Shown here: piece by piece, positions 17,939 through 26,533 of the stretch
How the letters are laid out: each line of letters begins with the position of its first letter
Numbering within the stretch: the first letter of the stretch is position 1
NCBI RefSeq assembly: GCF_014190775.1
Contig: NZ_JACHVP010000001.1
Span: 496,001 to 560,000, forward strand
DNA from: Leifsonia aquatica
Lineage (GTDB): Bacteria; Actinomycetota; Actinomycetes; Actinomycetales; Microbacteriaceae
Direction of reading: 5' to 3'
DNA: 64,000 nt
Translations under genes and position numbers: made by a program
Notes under the pieces: model-generated
Seen by the model: the letters and a program-made list of their open reading frames with translations, nothing else
Told to the model about the DNA's origin: nothing
The model's database searches: none

Positions 17939-18912
17939 CAGAGGCCCAGCACCCGGCGCAGCCAGGAGAACCGCGCGTCGAGCGCGGCCCGGGTCAGCTC
18001 GCTCGCGGGAGCGTACATGTCGAAGCCGTGGAAGCCTCCCGACCACACGTGCAGCTCGGCCGCGCCGCCGACCGCCCAGATGCGGGAGGCGTACTCGACG
18101 TCCTCGTCGCGGAACGGCTCGGCCGCGCCCACCTCGATGTAGGCGTGCGGGAGGTCCGAGAGGTCGTCCGCGCGGGTCGGCGCGGCGTAGGCGGGGGCCT
18201 CGGCGCTGAACGCCAGTTCGTCGCCGAGCACGCACTCCCACGCGAGCAGGTTCGCCTCCCGCGTCCAGGTGCCGATCCCGGCGTACTGCAGGCTGGACAC
18301 GGTCGTGTTGGTGTTGTCGATCATCGGGCACAGGAGCAGCTGGCCCGCGAGCGCGGGGCCGCCGCGGTCGCGGGCGAGCAGCGAGATCGCGGCGGCGAAC
18401 CCGCCGCCCGCGCTGCCGCCCATCACGACGATGCGGTCGGGATCCGCGCCGAGCTCGCGGGCGTTCGCGGCGAGCCAGACGAGGCCGGCGTAGCAGTCCT
18501 CCACGCCGGCCGGGTACGGGTCCTCGGGGGCGAGACGGTACTCGACATTCACGGCGATCACCCCGAGCTCGTCGACGAGCTGCACCAGGCGGCCCGTCTC
18601 CCAGCTGCGGTGGCCGACGATCATGCCGCCGCCGTGGATGTTGTAGAGCACGGGCAGCGCCGGCTTGGTCGCGTCGTGGCCGCGCGGGGTCAGCACCGTG
18701 ATCTCGAGGTCGGGCGCTCCGGCCGGGCCGGGGATGACGCGGTCGTGGGCATCGATCGGGAGGTCGCCGATGACCTCTTCCGCGCTCGGAAAGGCCGTGG
18801 CCGCCCCGTCGCGGGTGAGCGGGATGGTCTCCCGGCTGAGCGCGGGCTGCGGGTCGGCGGCCATCGCGTCGAGCACGGGGGCGATGTCGGGGTCGAACGG
18901 GACGGGGATCAT
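17938..18912 (-). CDS. Alpha/beta-hydrolase fold esterase, HSL type (copy 2)
   Basis: 324 residues. HGGG at 93-96, nucleophile Ser167 in GGSAGGG, a late Asp/Glu pair in EVGAAEPFRDED and a His in SGGFHGFD. The start is well supported by GAGGAG upstream. Sequence blocks shared with the downstream copy (IPGPAGAP, EYRLAPE, RDRGGPALAGQLL) show a tandem duplication; the copies differ most in the N-terminal cap, which usually sets substrate range. It lies 67 bp after the aldo/keto reductase gene in the same direction. Confidence 0.9.
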   Translation of the reverse strand: MIPVPFDPDIAPVLDAMAADPQPALSRETIPLTRDGAATAFPSAEEVIGDLPIDAHDRVIPGPAGAPDLEITVLTPRGHDATKPALPVLYNIHGGGMIVGHRSWETGRLVQLVDELGVIAVNVEYRLAPEDPYPAGVEDCYAGLVWLAANARELGADPDRIVVMGGSAGGGFAAAISLLARDRGGPALAGQLLLCPMIDNTNTTVSSLQYAGIGTWTREANLLAWECVLGDELAFSAEAPAYAAPTRADDLSDLPHAYIEVGAAEPFRDEDVEYASRIWAVGGAAELHVWSGGFHGFDMYAPASELTRAALDARFSWLRRVLGL

Positions 18913-18979
18913 CGGTGACTCCTCAGCGGTGGTGGATGGAGGGTGGGCATGGAGGGTGTGGCGCGGAGCGGCTCGGGAC

Positions 18980-19942
18980 TCAGGGGCCTTCGGGGTCGAC
19001 CGCATCCTTGTCGGCCCAGAACGGCGCGACCCGCTCGCGGATGACGTCGGCGCCGATCGTCTCGAGCAGCGCGACGGCCTCGAGGTTGGCCTGCACCTGC
19101 TCCAGCCGGCTGGCACCGAAGAGGGTGGTCGCCGTGGCGGGGTGCGTCAGCGTGAACGCGACGGCGAGCTGCGCCGGGGTGGTCCCGAGCTCGTCCGCCA
19201 GCGCGACGAAGGCGGGCACGTCGGCGACGATCCGCTCGCGCACCGCACCGGGGTCGCGGCCGACCTCGCGGCCCGGCGTGGTGTTGCCGGCGAGGATGCC
19301 GCCCTCCATCACGTCCGACGCCTGCATCGAGAGGCCCTGCTCCCAGAGTCGGGCGAACGGGGCGCCGTCGGGGATGGAGCGGCGCGCGACGCTGTACTTG
19401 AGCTGCGCCAGCTGCGGCCCGGGCACGCCCTCGGCCGCCGCGATGTCGATGAGCGACTGGATGTTCGTCGCCGACCAGTTGTTGACGCCCCAGGCGCGGA
19501 TGAGCCCGGCCTCCGCGAGCTGCGCCAGGTCGAGCACCAGGTCGCGCAGTTCCAGGTCGTCGCGCCGCAGGTCGCCGAGGATGACGAGATCCGCGTGCTC
19601 GCTGCCGACGCGGAAGAGGGCGTGCTCCAGCTGGGGGCGGAAGCCTCCCTCGCCGAAGCCCTCGAGCCAGAGCTTCTCCGAGAGCAGGTAGCGCTCGCGC
19701 GGGATGCCGGCGGCGCGCACGATCGCCGAGAACAGCACGTCGGTGAAGACGGGCGGCTGCATGCCGCGGAAGCCGTAGACGCCGACGTCGAACAGGTTCA
19801 CGCCGTGCTCGACCGCGAAGGAGACCATGTCGACGGCGTCGGCGAAGTCCATCCGGTCGTAGGTGTGCCACGAGCCGAGCGCGAGCACGCTCGCCTCCAG
19901 ACCGGAGGTGCCGATGGGGCGGGTGGGGATGCGGGAGGTCAC
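18980..19942 (-). CDS. Aldo/keto reductase-like protein (copy 1), lacking the catalytic His
   Basis: 320 residues, TIM-barrel aldo/keto reductase family, GTG start with AAGGAG upstream. Of the usual Asp-Tyr-Lys-His tetrad, Asp52 and Tyr56 (FDVGVYG) and Lys90 (SEKLW) are visible, but the strand that normally ends DLxLLH reads DLVILGD, with Gly123 where His is expected. The Asp-Tyr spacing is also one residue shorter than normal. The cofactor end is present (TLFGASRLEQVQANLEA). A second copy with the same changes is encoded at 23570. The reaction is therefore uncertain; NAD(P)H-dependent carbonyl reduction is the family default. Confidence 0.85.
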   Translation of the reverse strand: MTSRIPTRPIGTSGLEASVLALGSWHTYDRMDFADAVDMVSFAVEHGVNLFDVGVYGFRGMQPPVFTDVLFSAIVRAAGIPRERYLLSEKLWLEGFGEGGFRPQLEHALFRVGSEHADLVILGDLRRDDLELRDLVLDLAQLAEAGLIRAWGVNNWSATNIQSLIDIAAAEGVPGPQLAQLKYSVARRSIPDGAPFARLWEQGLSMQASDVMEGGILAGNTTPGREVGRDPGAVRERIVADVPAFVALADELGTTPAQLAVAFTLTHPATATTLFGASRLEQVQANLEAVALLETIGADVIRERVAPFWADKDAVDPEGP

Positions 19943-19961
19943 GCTGCTGCTCCTTCTGCGC

Positions 19962-21083
19962 TCAGCCGAGGCGCGGGTCGATGACGGCTTTGATCTCGCC
20001 GAGTGCGGCCATGGTCGCGATGCGATCCGACGCCTCCGCGAGGCCGACCGGGGCGCTGAACAGGTCGTCCCACGGCATCCGGTCGGCGAAGACGCGGAAG
20101 AAGTCGACGGCGCGGGCGTAGTCGCCGATGTCGCCGTTGAGGGAGCCGACGACGGTGAGCTCTTTGCCCATGATCGCGCTGAGCGCGACGGGGTCGCCGA
20201 CCGGTCCGGTCGAGCCGACGACGACGAAGGTGCCGCGAGTGGCGGCCATCGCGACAGCCTCCGGGCCTACGCTGCGGGCCCCGGCGAAGTCGAGCACGAG
20301 GTCCGCTCCCGCGCCGTCGGTGAGCGCGAGGACGCGCTCGACGGTCGCTTCCGATCCGCCGGCGATGTCCACGACCTCGTCGGCGCCGAACCGGCGGGCC
20401 GCCGCGAGCCGGTCGGCCGGCGCCCCGACGGTGATGACCTGGCCCGCGCCCGAGAGATGGGCGACGGCCGTCGCGAAGATGCCGAGCGCCCCCGAGCCCT
20501 GCACGACCACGCGCGACCCGGGGCGCACACCGCCCGCGCGGGAGAAGGCGCGCAGCACGGTCTTCGCCGCGCAGCCCGCCATCGACGCCCAGGTGTCCTT
20601 GACCTCGGGAGGCAGGAGCAGCTTGGCGGCACCGGGCACGACGTAGGCGTGGTCGGCCAGCCCCGCGGTCGCGTAGGGCGGCACGTCGGAGCGCTGCAGG
20701 AAGCCGTAGCCGCGGCGCAAGCAGTGGACCGGCTCCCGCAGCACGGTGCAGCCGAAGCACTCGCCGCAGGTCGCCTCGGACCAGCCGATGCGGTCGCCCA
20801 CGGCGATCGGGCGGCCCAGGGCGTCGCGCGTGCCCTCGCCAACAGCGACGACCTCGCCGACCATCTCGTGCCCGAGCACGAGCGGCAGCATCCCGGGGAA
20901 GGTCATCGCGCCCGACCAGATCTCGATGTCGGTGCCGCAGAGCGTGGCGCACGAGATGCGGACGAGGGCCGCGCCGGGCTCGATCGCCTCCGGGAGGGGC
21001 AGGGTCTGCAGCGCGAGCGGCTCACCGTGCGCGGTGAGGACGGCGGCGCGGGTGGTGCGCGGGACAGTCAGGGGGATCGTCAT
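19962..21083 (-). CDS. Zinc-dependent alcohol dehydrogenase (MDR family)
   Basis: 373 residues. Medium-chain dehydrogenase with catalytic zinc ligands Cys49 (ATLCGTD) and His72-Glu73 (LGHEMVGEV), a structural zinc lobe with Cys106, Cys109, Cys112 and Cys121, and a Rossmann GSGALGIFA cofactor loop. The Asp/Glu usually found after the second strand to select NAD is not obvious (ITVGAPADR), so either cofactor is possible. First gene of the minus-strand operon that also encodes an aldo/keto reductase, two esterases and an exporter. An 18-bp motif in the divergent promoter region is shared with the tetR and transporter promoters. Confidence 0.92.
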   Translation of the reverse strand: MTIPLTVPRTTRAAVLTAHGEPLALQTLPLPEAIEPGAALVRISCATLCGTDIEIWSGAMTFPGMLPLVLGHEMVGEVVAVGEGTRDALGRPIAVGDRIGWSEATCGECFGCTVLREPVHCLRRGYGFLQRSDVPPYATAGLADHAYVVPGAAKLLLPPEVKDTWASMAGCAAKTVLRAFSRAGGVRPGSRVVVQGSGALGIFATAVAHLSGAGQVITVGAPADRLAAARRFGADEVVDIAGGSEATVERVLALTDGAGADLVLDFAGARSVGPEAVAMAATRGTFVVVGSTGPVGDPVALSAIMGKELTVVGSLNGDIGDYARAVDFFRVFADRMPWDDLFSAPVGLAEASDRIATMAALGEIKAVIDPRLG

Positions 21084-21128
21084 CGATTGCTCCGGATCTC
21101 GACGCGCGGATGTCGTCGGTGTGGGTTA

Positions 21129-21146
21129 TTCTACATACGTTGACCA
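21129..21146. promoter_or_regulatory. TetR-type motif (site B), divergent adh / amidohydrolase promoters
   Basis: TTCTACATACGTTGACCA. On the minus strand it reads TGGTCAACGTATGTAGAA and matches site A at 14 of 18 positions, with GTCAAC and TGTAGAA at identical spacing. TAGAAT on the minus strand could be the -10 of the alcohol dehydrogenase operon, so a bound protein would cover that promoter. Confidence 0.5.
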
Positions 21147-21196
21147 AAATCGGAAGAGGGCATCCCGCCTCCCTCCGGTCGTCTCGAGGAGGAGCC

Positions 21197-22660
21197 GTGC
21201 AGCCAGCAGCCACCCCCGACCGCAGCGCGGACCTCGTCCTGCGCGGCGGCGTCGTCCACGCGCTCGACGACGCGGGCACCACCGGCCAGGCCATCGCTGT
21301 GCGGCACGGTCGCGTGCTGCGCGTCGGCAGCGACGCCGAGGTCGCCGAGACGATCGTCCGCGGCACGCGCGTCATCGACCTCGACGGCCGCGCCGTACTC
21401 CCGGGCATCAACGACTCGCACCTGCACGCCGCCTGGCTCGGCGCGATGTGGCCGCAGACGGTGTTCGGGCCGGGCGGGGCTCCCGACGCCGGCGCGCTCG
21501 GTGCGGCCGCTCCCGAGGGGACCGACCCTGCCGCGATCGAGGCGACCGGAGACCCGCACGACACCTCCGGCGCCGCCCCGCTGCTCACGACACGCGAGGA
21601 GCGCCGCTCGGCCATCCTGCGCGCGGGCGAGCTCGTCGCCTCCCTCGGCATCACGAGCTACACCGAGCCCGGCCTGGGCCCTGGCGAAGACGACGGTGCG
21701 ACCGGCTGCTTCGGTCAGGACGTCTTCGAGGCCTACGCCGAGCTGGAGGCCGAACGCGCCCTCACTGCGCGCGTCACCGTCCTCGGCCTGTTCGGCGTGC
21801 TCGACGGGCCCAGCTCGCTGCGGGATGTGCTCGCCGGGCTGCCCGAGCTGCGGCGTGAGACCGCGCGGCCCAGCCGGCTGCGCGTCGCCGGGGTCAAGAT
21901 CTTCGCCGACGGCATCCCGCCCATGCATCAGGCGTGGACGCACCGCCGCTATCCCGACGGCACGCAGGGCGGCCTCCTCATCGACGGAGCCGACCCCGAC
22001 GAGCGCGCCGCGGCCCTGCGCCGGATGATCCGGGAGGCCAACCGGCTCGGCCTGCAGGTCGGCGTGCACGCGACCGGCGACCGCACCATCGACACCGTGG
22101 TCGAGGCGGTGGAGGAGGCGCTCGCCCAGACCAGGACCGACCTCGGCCACTACATCATCCACGGCGACCTCGTGAGCCCCGACGCTCTCGCCCGCATGAC
22201 GCGCCTCGGGATGGGGCTCAACGTGCAGGCCGGGATCGCCGCGCACACCGCCTCCTGGGTCGCCGCCGTGCTCGGCGACGAGGTCGCGGCCTCCGCGTGG
22301 CCGATCCGCGCGGCGTGGGAGGCCGGCGTGCCGGTGTCCCTCAGCTCGGACGCGCCCATCCTCGCCCCCGATTGGCGGCAGGGGATCGCCGACGCCGACG
22401 CCTGGATCGGTGCGCCCGCGCCCGGTGAGGAGCGCGACCGCATGCTCGCCCTCCTGCGGGCGTACACGACCGTTCCCGCGCTGCAGGACGGCGCCGCTGC
22501 CTGGAAGGGCTCGCTCGAGCCGCGCAAGGCCGCGGATCTCTGCGTGCTGGAGGCCGACCCGCTGACCCTCGCCCCGGCCGACCTGCCGTCGGTGGGCGTC
22601 GACCTCACCGTGGTCGACGGCGACGTCGTGTTCGAGCGGGTGCCGGTCTCGTCAGTGTGA
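21197..22660 (+). CDS. YtcJ-like amidohydrolase (metal-dependent, copy 1)
   Basis: 487 residues from a GTG with GAGGAGGA upstream. Amidohydrolase-3 architecture: an N-terminal beta-sandwich, then the metal motif HxH at His75/His77 (NDSHLHAAW), KIFADGIPP, GVHATGDRT, the YIIHGD histidine and the late metal Asp in SLSSDAPI. The C-terminus (LEPRKAADLCVLEADPL) completes the sandwich. The closest named members are N-substituted formamide deformylase and YtcJ proteins, which hydrolyse amides. It is divergent from the alcohol dehydrogenase operon across a shared regulatory site. Substrate unknown; it may release an amine or acid from the compound handled by the neighbouring esterases. Confidence 0.88.
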   Translation: MQPAATPDRSADLVLRGGVVHALDDAGTTGQAIAVRHGRVLRVGSDAEVAETIVRGTRVIDLDGRAVLPGINDSHLHAAWLGAMWPQTVFGPGGAPDAGALGAAAPEGTDPAAIEATGDPHDTSGAAPLLTTREERRSAILRAGELVASLGITSYTEPGLGPGEDDGATGCFGQDVFEAYAELEAERALTARVTVLGLFGVLDGPSSLRDVLAGLPELRRETARPSRLRVAGVKIFADGIPPMHQAWTHRRYPDGTQGGLLIDGADPDERAAALRRMIREANRLGLQVGVHATGDRTIDTVVEAVEEALAQTRTDLGHYIIHGDLVSPDALARMTRLGMGLNVQAGIAAHTASWVAAVLGDEVAASAWPIRAAWEAGVPVSLSSDAPILAPDWRQGIADADAWIGAPAPGEERDRMLALLRAYTTVPALQDGAAAWKGSLEPRKAADLCVLEADPLTLAPADLPSVGVDLTVVDGDVVFERVPVSSV

Positions 22661-22687
22661 CGACGGGGCGGGAGGGGACCGTCAGGA

Positions 22688-22713
22688 GGGTCGCCCGCCG
22701 GAACGGGCGACCC
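22688..22713. terminator. Bidirectional hairpin between convergent amidohydrolase and SDR genes
   Basis: Perfect 10-bp arms GGGTCGCCCG (22688-22697) and CGGGCGACCC (22704-22713) around a 6-base loop, placed between two converging stop codons. It lacks T-tracts on either side, as is common in high-GC actinobacteria. Confidence 0.7.
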
Positions 22714-22717
22714 CGCC

Positions 22718-23470
22718 TCAGACCAGCAGCTGCCCGCCGTCGACCGCGAGGCTGACGCCCGTGATGTGAGCCGCGTCCGCCCCGGCGAGGAACACCACGG
22801 CTGGGGCGATGTCGTCGACCTCCGCCAGGCGGCCGAGCGGGATGCGGGACGACCAGGCGGCGCGTTCCGGCGAGCCCTCGGGCATCCCGAGCTGCAGCAT
22901 CGGGGTGAGCACCGGCCCGGGCGCGACCGCGTTGACGCGGATGCCGTCGGCGGCGAGTTCGATCGCGGCCCAGCGGGTGAGGGAGTCGACGGCGGCCTTG
23001 CTCGACTCGTAGGCGCCCATGCCCGGCGTGGGCTGGCGGCCGCCGATCGACGAGATGTTGACGATGGAGCCGCGGGTTCCAGTCGCGGTCATGTGGCGCG
23101 CGACGGCCTGGGTCACGGTGAAGGTGCCGAGGATGTTGACGCGCACGATGAGGTCGTAGTCGCTCGGCGCGAGTTCGGTGAGGCGGCCGTGCACCGAGAG
23201 CACGCCGGCGTTGTTGACGAGCACGTCGACCGGACCGTGGTCGGCGGCGACCTGGTCGACCATCGCGGCGACGGCCTCCGGGTCGGTGATGTCGACGGCG
23301 ACGGCCGCGACGCCGAGCTCGCTCGCGGCGGCGGCCACCGCGTCGGCGTCGACGTCGGCGAGCACGACCCGGTCGCCCAGCTCGGCGAAGGCGCGGCCGA
23401 TTCCGCGGCCGATGCCGCCGGCGCCGCCAGTGACGACGACGGTGCGGGCGGGGGAGGGGGATGCGGTCAT
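22718..23470 (-). CDS. Short-chain dehydrogenase/reductase
   Basis: 250 residues, classical SDR. Cofactor loop TGGAGGIG (14-21), acidic Asp39 after strand 2 (LADVDAD) favouring NAD(H), NNAG at 86-89, catalytic Ser (NISSIGG, 140-141), Tyr154 and Lys158 (YESSK). The C-terminal VDGGQ motif is present. It shares a 99-bp divergent promoter region with the second aldo/keto reductase, so the two are likely co-regulated and may act on alcohol/ketone steps of one pathway. Substrate not deducible. Confidence 0.92.
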   Translation of the reverse strand: MTASPSPARTVVVTGGAGGIGRGIGRAFAELGDRVVLADVDADAVAAAASELGVAAVAVDITDPEAVAAMVDQVAADHGPVDVLVNNAGVLSVHGRLTELAPSDYDLIVRVNILGTFTVTQAVARHMTATGTRGSIVNISSIGGRQPTPGMGAYESSKAAVDSLTRWAAIELAADGIRVNAVAPGPVLTPMLQLGMPEGSPERAAWSSRIPLGRLAEVDDIAPAVVFLAGADAAHITGVSLAVDGGQLLV

Positions 23471-23516
23471 GGTGGGGCCTCTCTGCTCCTGGCCGCGCGA
23501 TCGCGGCGCGTGGTTA

Positions 23517-23534
23517 TATTATACGAGTGTAGAA
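23517..23534. promoter_or_regulatory. TetR-type motif (site C), divergent SDR / aldo-keto reductase promoters
   Basis: TATTATACGAGTGTAGAA. It keeps the right half TGTAGAA and the central AC of sites A and B but has a diverged left half. It lies in the most AT-rich part of the short divergent region. Weaker match than A, B and E. Confidence 0.4.
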
Positions 23535-23569
23535 AAACCGACATCGCCCGCTCGACGCAAGGAGGCCTC

Positions 23570-24544
23570 GTGCCCGAGACCGGAACCATCCCCACCCGCC
23601 CGCTCGGCCCGAACGGCCCCGAGGTGCCCGTGTTCTCGCTCGGCTCCTGGAACACCTGGGACCGGATGGCGCCGGACGACGCCGTCGCGCTCATCCACCG
23701 CGCCCACGAGGTCGGCGCCGCCTTCTTCGACGTCGCGCACTACAACATGGGTCCGCACGCCGAGAACGCCCGCACCGACCTGCTGTTCGGCGAGGCCGTG
23801 CGCGCCGCCGGGTTGGCGCGCGAGGACTACCTGCTCTGCGGCAAGCTCTGGCTCTGGGAGTACCCGCAGACCTCCTTCGCCGACCAGCTCGCCGTCTCCC
23901 TCGACCGCATCGGCGTCGACCGCGCCGATCTCGTCGTCGTCGGCGACTATTTCGGGGAGGTGGATGTGCGCCGCATCGTGCGCGACGTCGCCGCCGAGAT
24001 CGCGAAGGGCCGCTTCGACTCCTGGGGCGTCAACAACTGGCTGATCGGCGACGTGCGCCTCGCCCTCGACGTCGCGGAGGAGGAGGGGCTCACCCCGCCG
24101 ACGTTCGCGCAGCTCAAGTACGGCCTCGTGCGCCGGTCGATGGCCGAGGGGGAGCCCTACGGCGCGCTCTTCGCCGACGGGCGGCTCGCGCTGCAGGCCT
24201 CCGACGTCTTCGAGGGCGGCATCCTGGCCGGCAAGCTGGCTCCCGCCCGCAAGATCGGCGCCGACGTCGGCGGGATCCGCGAGCGCATCGTCGCCGCCTA
24301 CCCCGACGTGGAACGGATCGCGGCCTCCCTCGACGCCACGCCTACCCAGCTGGGACTCGCGTTCGTGCTGACGCATCCCGCCGCCGCCAACGTGCTCTTC
24401 GGGGTCAGCCGCCTCGACCAGTTCGAGGACAACCTCGGCGCCCTGGCCCTGCTCGACCGCGTCGGCGCCGACGTCATCCGCGAGCGCACCGCGCACCTCT
24501 GGCTCGACCGCGAGGTCGCCCCCGACGGCACCTGGGCCCCGTAA
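23570..24544 (+). CDS. Aldo/keto reductase-like protein (copy 2), lacking the catalytic His
   Basis: 324 residues from a GTG with AAGGAGG upstream. Paralogue of the protein encoded at 18980-19942: both share GSWxTxDRM, the KLW motif, SWGVNNW or its variant, LKY..ARRS and ASDV.EGGILAG. Asp54, Tyr58 and Lys92 of the tetrad are visible, but the expected His is Gly125 (DLVVVGD), and the Asp-Tyr spacing (DVAHY) is one residue short, exactly as in copy 1. The shared changes in two diverged copies argue for a distinct subfamily rather than decay. It converges with the GH2 gene across a terminator-like hairpin. Confidence 0.85.
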   Translation: MPETGTIPTRPLGPNGPEVPVFSLGSWNTWDRMAPDDAVALIHRAHEVGAAFFDVAHYNMGPHAENARTDLLFGEAVRAAGLAREDYLLCGKLWLWEYPQTSFADQLAVSLDRIGVDRADLVVVGDYFGEVDVRRIVRDVAAEIAKGRFDSWGVNNWLIGDVRLALDVAEEEGLTPPTFAQLKYGLVRRSMAEGEPYGALFADGRLALQASDVFEGGILAGKLAPARKIGADVGGIRERIVAAYPDVERIAASLDATPTQLGLAFVLTHPAAANVLFGVSRLDQFEDNLGALALLDRVGADVIRERTAHLWLDREVAPDGTWAP

Positions 24545-24560
24545 CCCCGGCCCCCCGGGT

Positions 24561-24619
24561 CACATTCGGCACGAATCGCGGCTTTGGCACCGCCATTGCC
24601 GACATTCGTGCCGAATGTG
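24561..24619. terminator. 16-bp inverted repeat, copy 1 of a dispersed hairpin
   Basis: Arms CACATTCGGCACGAAT (24561-24576) and its exact inverse complement (24604-24619) are separated by 27 bases, between the convergent akr and GH2 genes. The same arm sequence forms a hairpin at 31881-31937 and appears as a single arm at 61676-61695. Probably a repeated bidirectional terminator-like element. Confidence 0.7.
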
Positions 24620-24630
24620 CGGGCGCAGGC

Positions 24631-26466
24631 TCAGGAGGCGCGGCCGAGCACCATCGCGCGGAGGCGCTCGATCGGGGCCTTCGGGCGGCGGTCGTCGGTC
24701 ACGAGACCGTTGGTCTCCTGCCCCGTGTCGGCGAGCTGGGTGTAGCAGAAGCCGGCGAGCACGGGGCTCGCGTGCGTCGCCGCCAGCAGGGCGCCGACGC
24801 GCTCGGCGAAGTCCTCCGGGCTCGACGCGGCCGAGTAGCCCCACGCACCGTCCACCTCGTGGGCGCGGTCGACGAACGAGACGCCGCCGAACTCGGTGAG
24901 CATCACGGGCGCCTGGAGGTCGCGCTCGCCCTGGACGAGCATGCGGCGACCCGCGGGCCCGAGGCCGTCGAAGAGCGCGTCGATCGCCTCCGCCGACCCG
25001 TAGCGGGCGGCGACGACCTCGCCGGACGCCTCGTAGTCGTGGATGGAGAGGATGTCGGAGCCGACGTGCTCCCAGCCGTCGTTGGAGATGACGGGCCGGG
25101 TGGGGTCGAGGGCTTTCGTCAGCGAGACGAGGGAGGCGGCGAACTCGCGCATCCGGCCGTCGTGGGCGAGGTGCTGCACGCCCCAGCTCTCGTTCAGCGG
25201 CACCCAGGTGACGATGGACGGGTGCGAGTAGTCGCGGTCGACGATATCGGTCCACTCGCGGACGGTCCGGTTCACGGCCGTCGGCGTGAACTCGTACGCG
25301 GCGGGCGTCTCGCCCCAGATCAGCAGGCCCAGCGTGTCGGCGAAGAACAGGAACCGCGGGTCCTCGTACTTCTGGTGCAGCCGGGCCGCGTTGAAACCGA
25401 GGTCCTTGATGAGCCGGGCCTCCGCGCGCAGGCCCTCCACCGAGGGGGCCGCGAGGTGCGACGCGGGCCAGTAGCCCTGGTTGAGCACCGAGCGCACGTA
25501 GTACGGGCGGTCGTTGAGCAGGAATCGGCCGGCGGCCACCGCCGCGGAGCGCAGCCCGAGGTACGACCGGACGGTGTCGGCTCCGATCGAGACGACGGCG
25601 TCCACGAGGCGCGGGTGCTCGGGAGACCAGAGCAGCTCCTCGTACGCCTGCCCGTTGCGCTGCTGCGGCAGGGGAACGGTCGCCTCGACCGTCCGGCCGG
25701 CGGCGGGGACGGTCACGGCACCGAGCGGCCGACCCTGGTAGGTCAGGGCGATGGAGAGTTCCGCGTCGTCCGGTGCCGGGCGGTTCAGGCGGATGCGCGC
25801 CTCCACCGTGCCCGCGACGAGGTCGGGCGTCCAGTGGATGCGCTCGATCGCCACGGCGGGGGCGGCCTCGAGCCAGACGGGCTGCCAGATGCCGGTGGTG
25901 CGGTGGTACCAGATCGAGTGCGGCTCGCGGTGCCAGTCCTGCTTGCCCCGCGGCTGCGAGAGGTCGGCCGGGTCGTCCTCGGCGCGGACCACGATCGCGA
26001 CGCCGGCGTCACCGGCATCCGCCCGTGCCGTGGCGAGGAGCTCGGTGACGTCGAACGAGAACGGCGACCCTCCGCCCTCGTGCTCGCCGGCGAACCGGCC
26101 GCCGACCCACACCTTCGCGCGGTAGTCCACGGCGCCGAAGTGCAGGATCACCCGGGGTGCGTCGTCGCCGACGCCGATGGCGTCGAGCTCGGTCGCGCCG
26201 ATCGCGCGGCGGTACCAGACGACGGGATGGAAGCCGGTGTCGCCGATCCCCGACGACGGCGACTCCGGGGGGAACGGGACCACGATCTCGCGGTCGAACC
26301 GGTCGCCCGCGCCGTCGGCGAACCAGGACTGCACGACGCCCTCGTCGGCGTCGTCGTACGCGAAGGCCCAGACGCCGCCGAGGTCGCACCAGCGCTCGCG
26401 CACCAGCTGAGGGCGCGGGTAGGTTCCGTCGAGCGTGCTGGCAGGGGGAAGAGTCATGGACACCAT
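24631..26466 (-). CDS. Glycoside hydrolase family 2 (beta-galactosidase/beta-glucuronidase type)
   Basis: 611 residues. Three GH2 domains can be followed: sugar-binding jelly roll (about 20-200), immunoglobulin-like (about 205-310) and TIM barrel (about 315-600). The acid/base is Glu426 (PLNESWG) and the nucleophile Glu525 (LTEFGG). The length fits the short beta-glucuronidase-like subgroup. No signal peptide, so it acts on imported oligosaccharides. The first ATG (26466) has no ribosome site and lies just downstream of a possible -10, so it may be leaderless; an ATG at 26457 is the alternative. A LacI-type operator (26475-26494) abuts the start, and lacI is the next gene upstream. Confidence 0.92.
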   Translation of the reverse strand: MVSMTLPPASTLDGTYPRPQLVRERWCDLGGVWAFAYDDADEGVVQSWFADGAGDRFDREIVVPFPPESPSSGIGDTGFHPVVWYRRAIGATELDAIGVGDDAPRVILHFGAVDYRAKVWVGGRFAGEHEGGGSPFSFDVTELLATARADAGDAGVAIVVRAEDDPADLSQPRGKQDWHREPHSIWYHRTTGIWQPVWLEAAPAVAIERIHWTPDLVAGTVEARIRLNRPAPDDAELSIALTYQGRPLGAVTVPAAGRTVEATVPLPQQRNGQAYEELLWSPEHPRLVDAVVSIGADTVRSYLGLRSAAVAAGRFLLNDRPYYVRSVLNQGYWPASHLAAPSVEGLRAEARLIKDLGFNAARLHQKYEDPRFLFFADTLGLLIWGETPAAYEFTPTAVNRTVREWTDIVDRDYSHPSIVTWVPLNESWGVQHLAHDGRMREFAASLVSLTKALDPTRPVISNDGWEHVGSDILSIHDYEASGEVVAARYGSAEAIDALFDGLGPAGRRMLVQGERDLQAPVMLTEFGGVSFVDRAHEVDGAWGYSAASSPEDFAERVGALLAATHASPVLAGFCYTQLADTGQETNGLVTDDRRPKAPIERLRAMVLGRAS

Positions 26467-26474
26467 CGTGCACT

Positions 26475-26494
26475 AGAAATGCAGCGCTGTAAAA
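26475..26494 (-). promoter_or_regulatory. LacI-family operator in front of the GH2 gene
   Basis: AGAAATGCAGCGCTGTAAAA, centred on the palindrome AGCGCT. It matches the site at 27625-27644 in the core (AGCGCTGTAAA) and left flank (TTTCT on the other strand). CG-centred palindromes of this kind are typical LacI-family operators. Confidence 0.7.
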
Positions 26495-26533
26495 CAGGAA
26501 AAGTCGAGAGCGTCCCGGCGATGGGATGACGGA

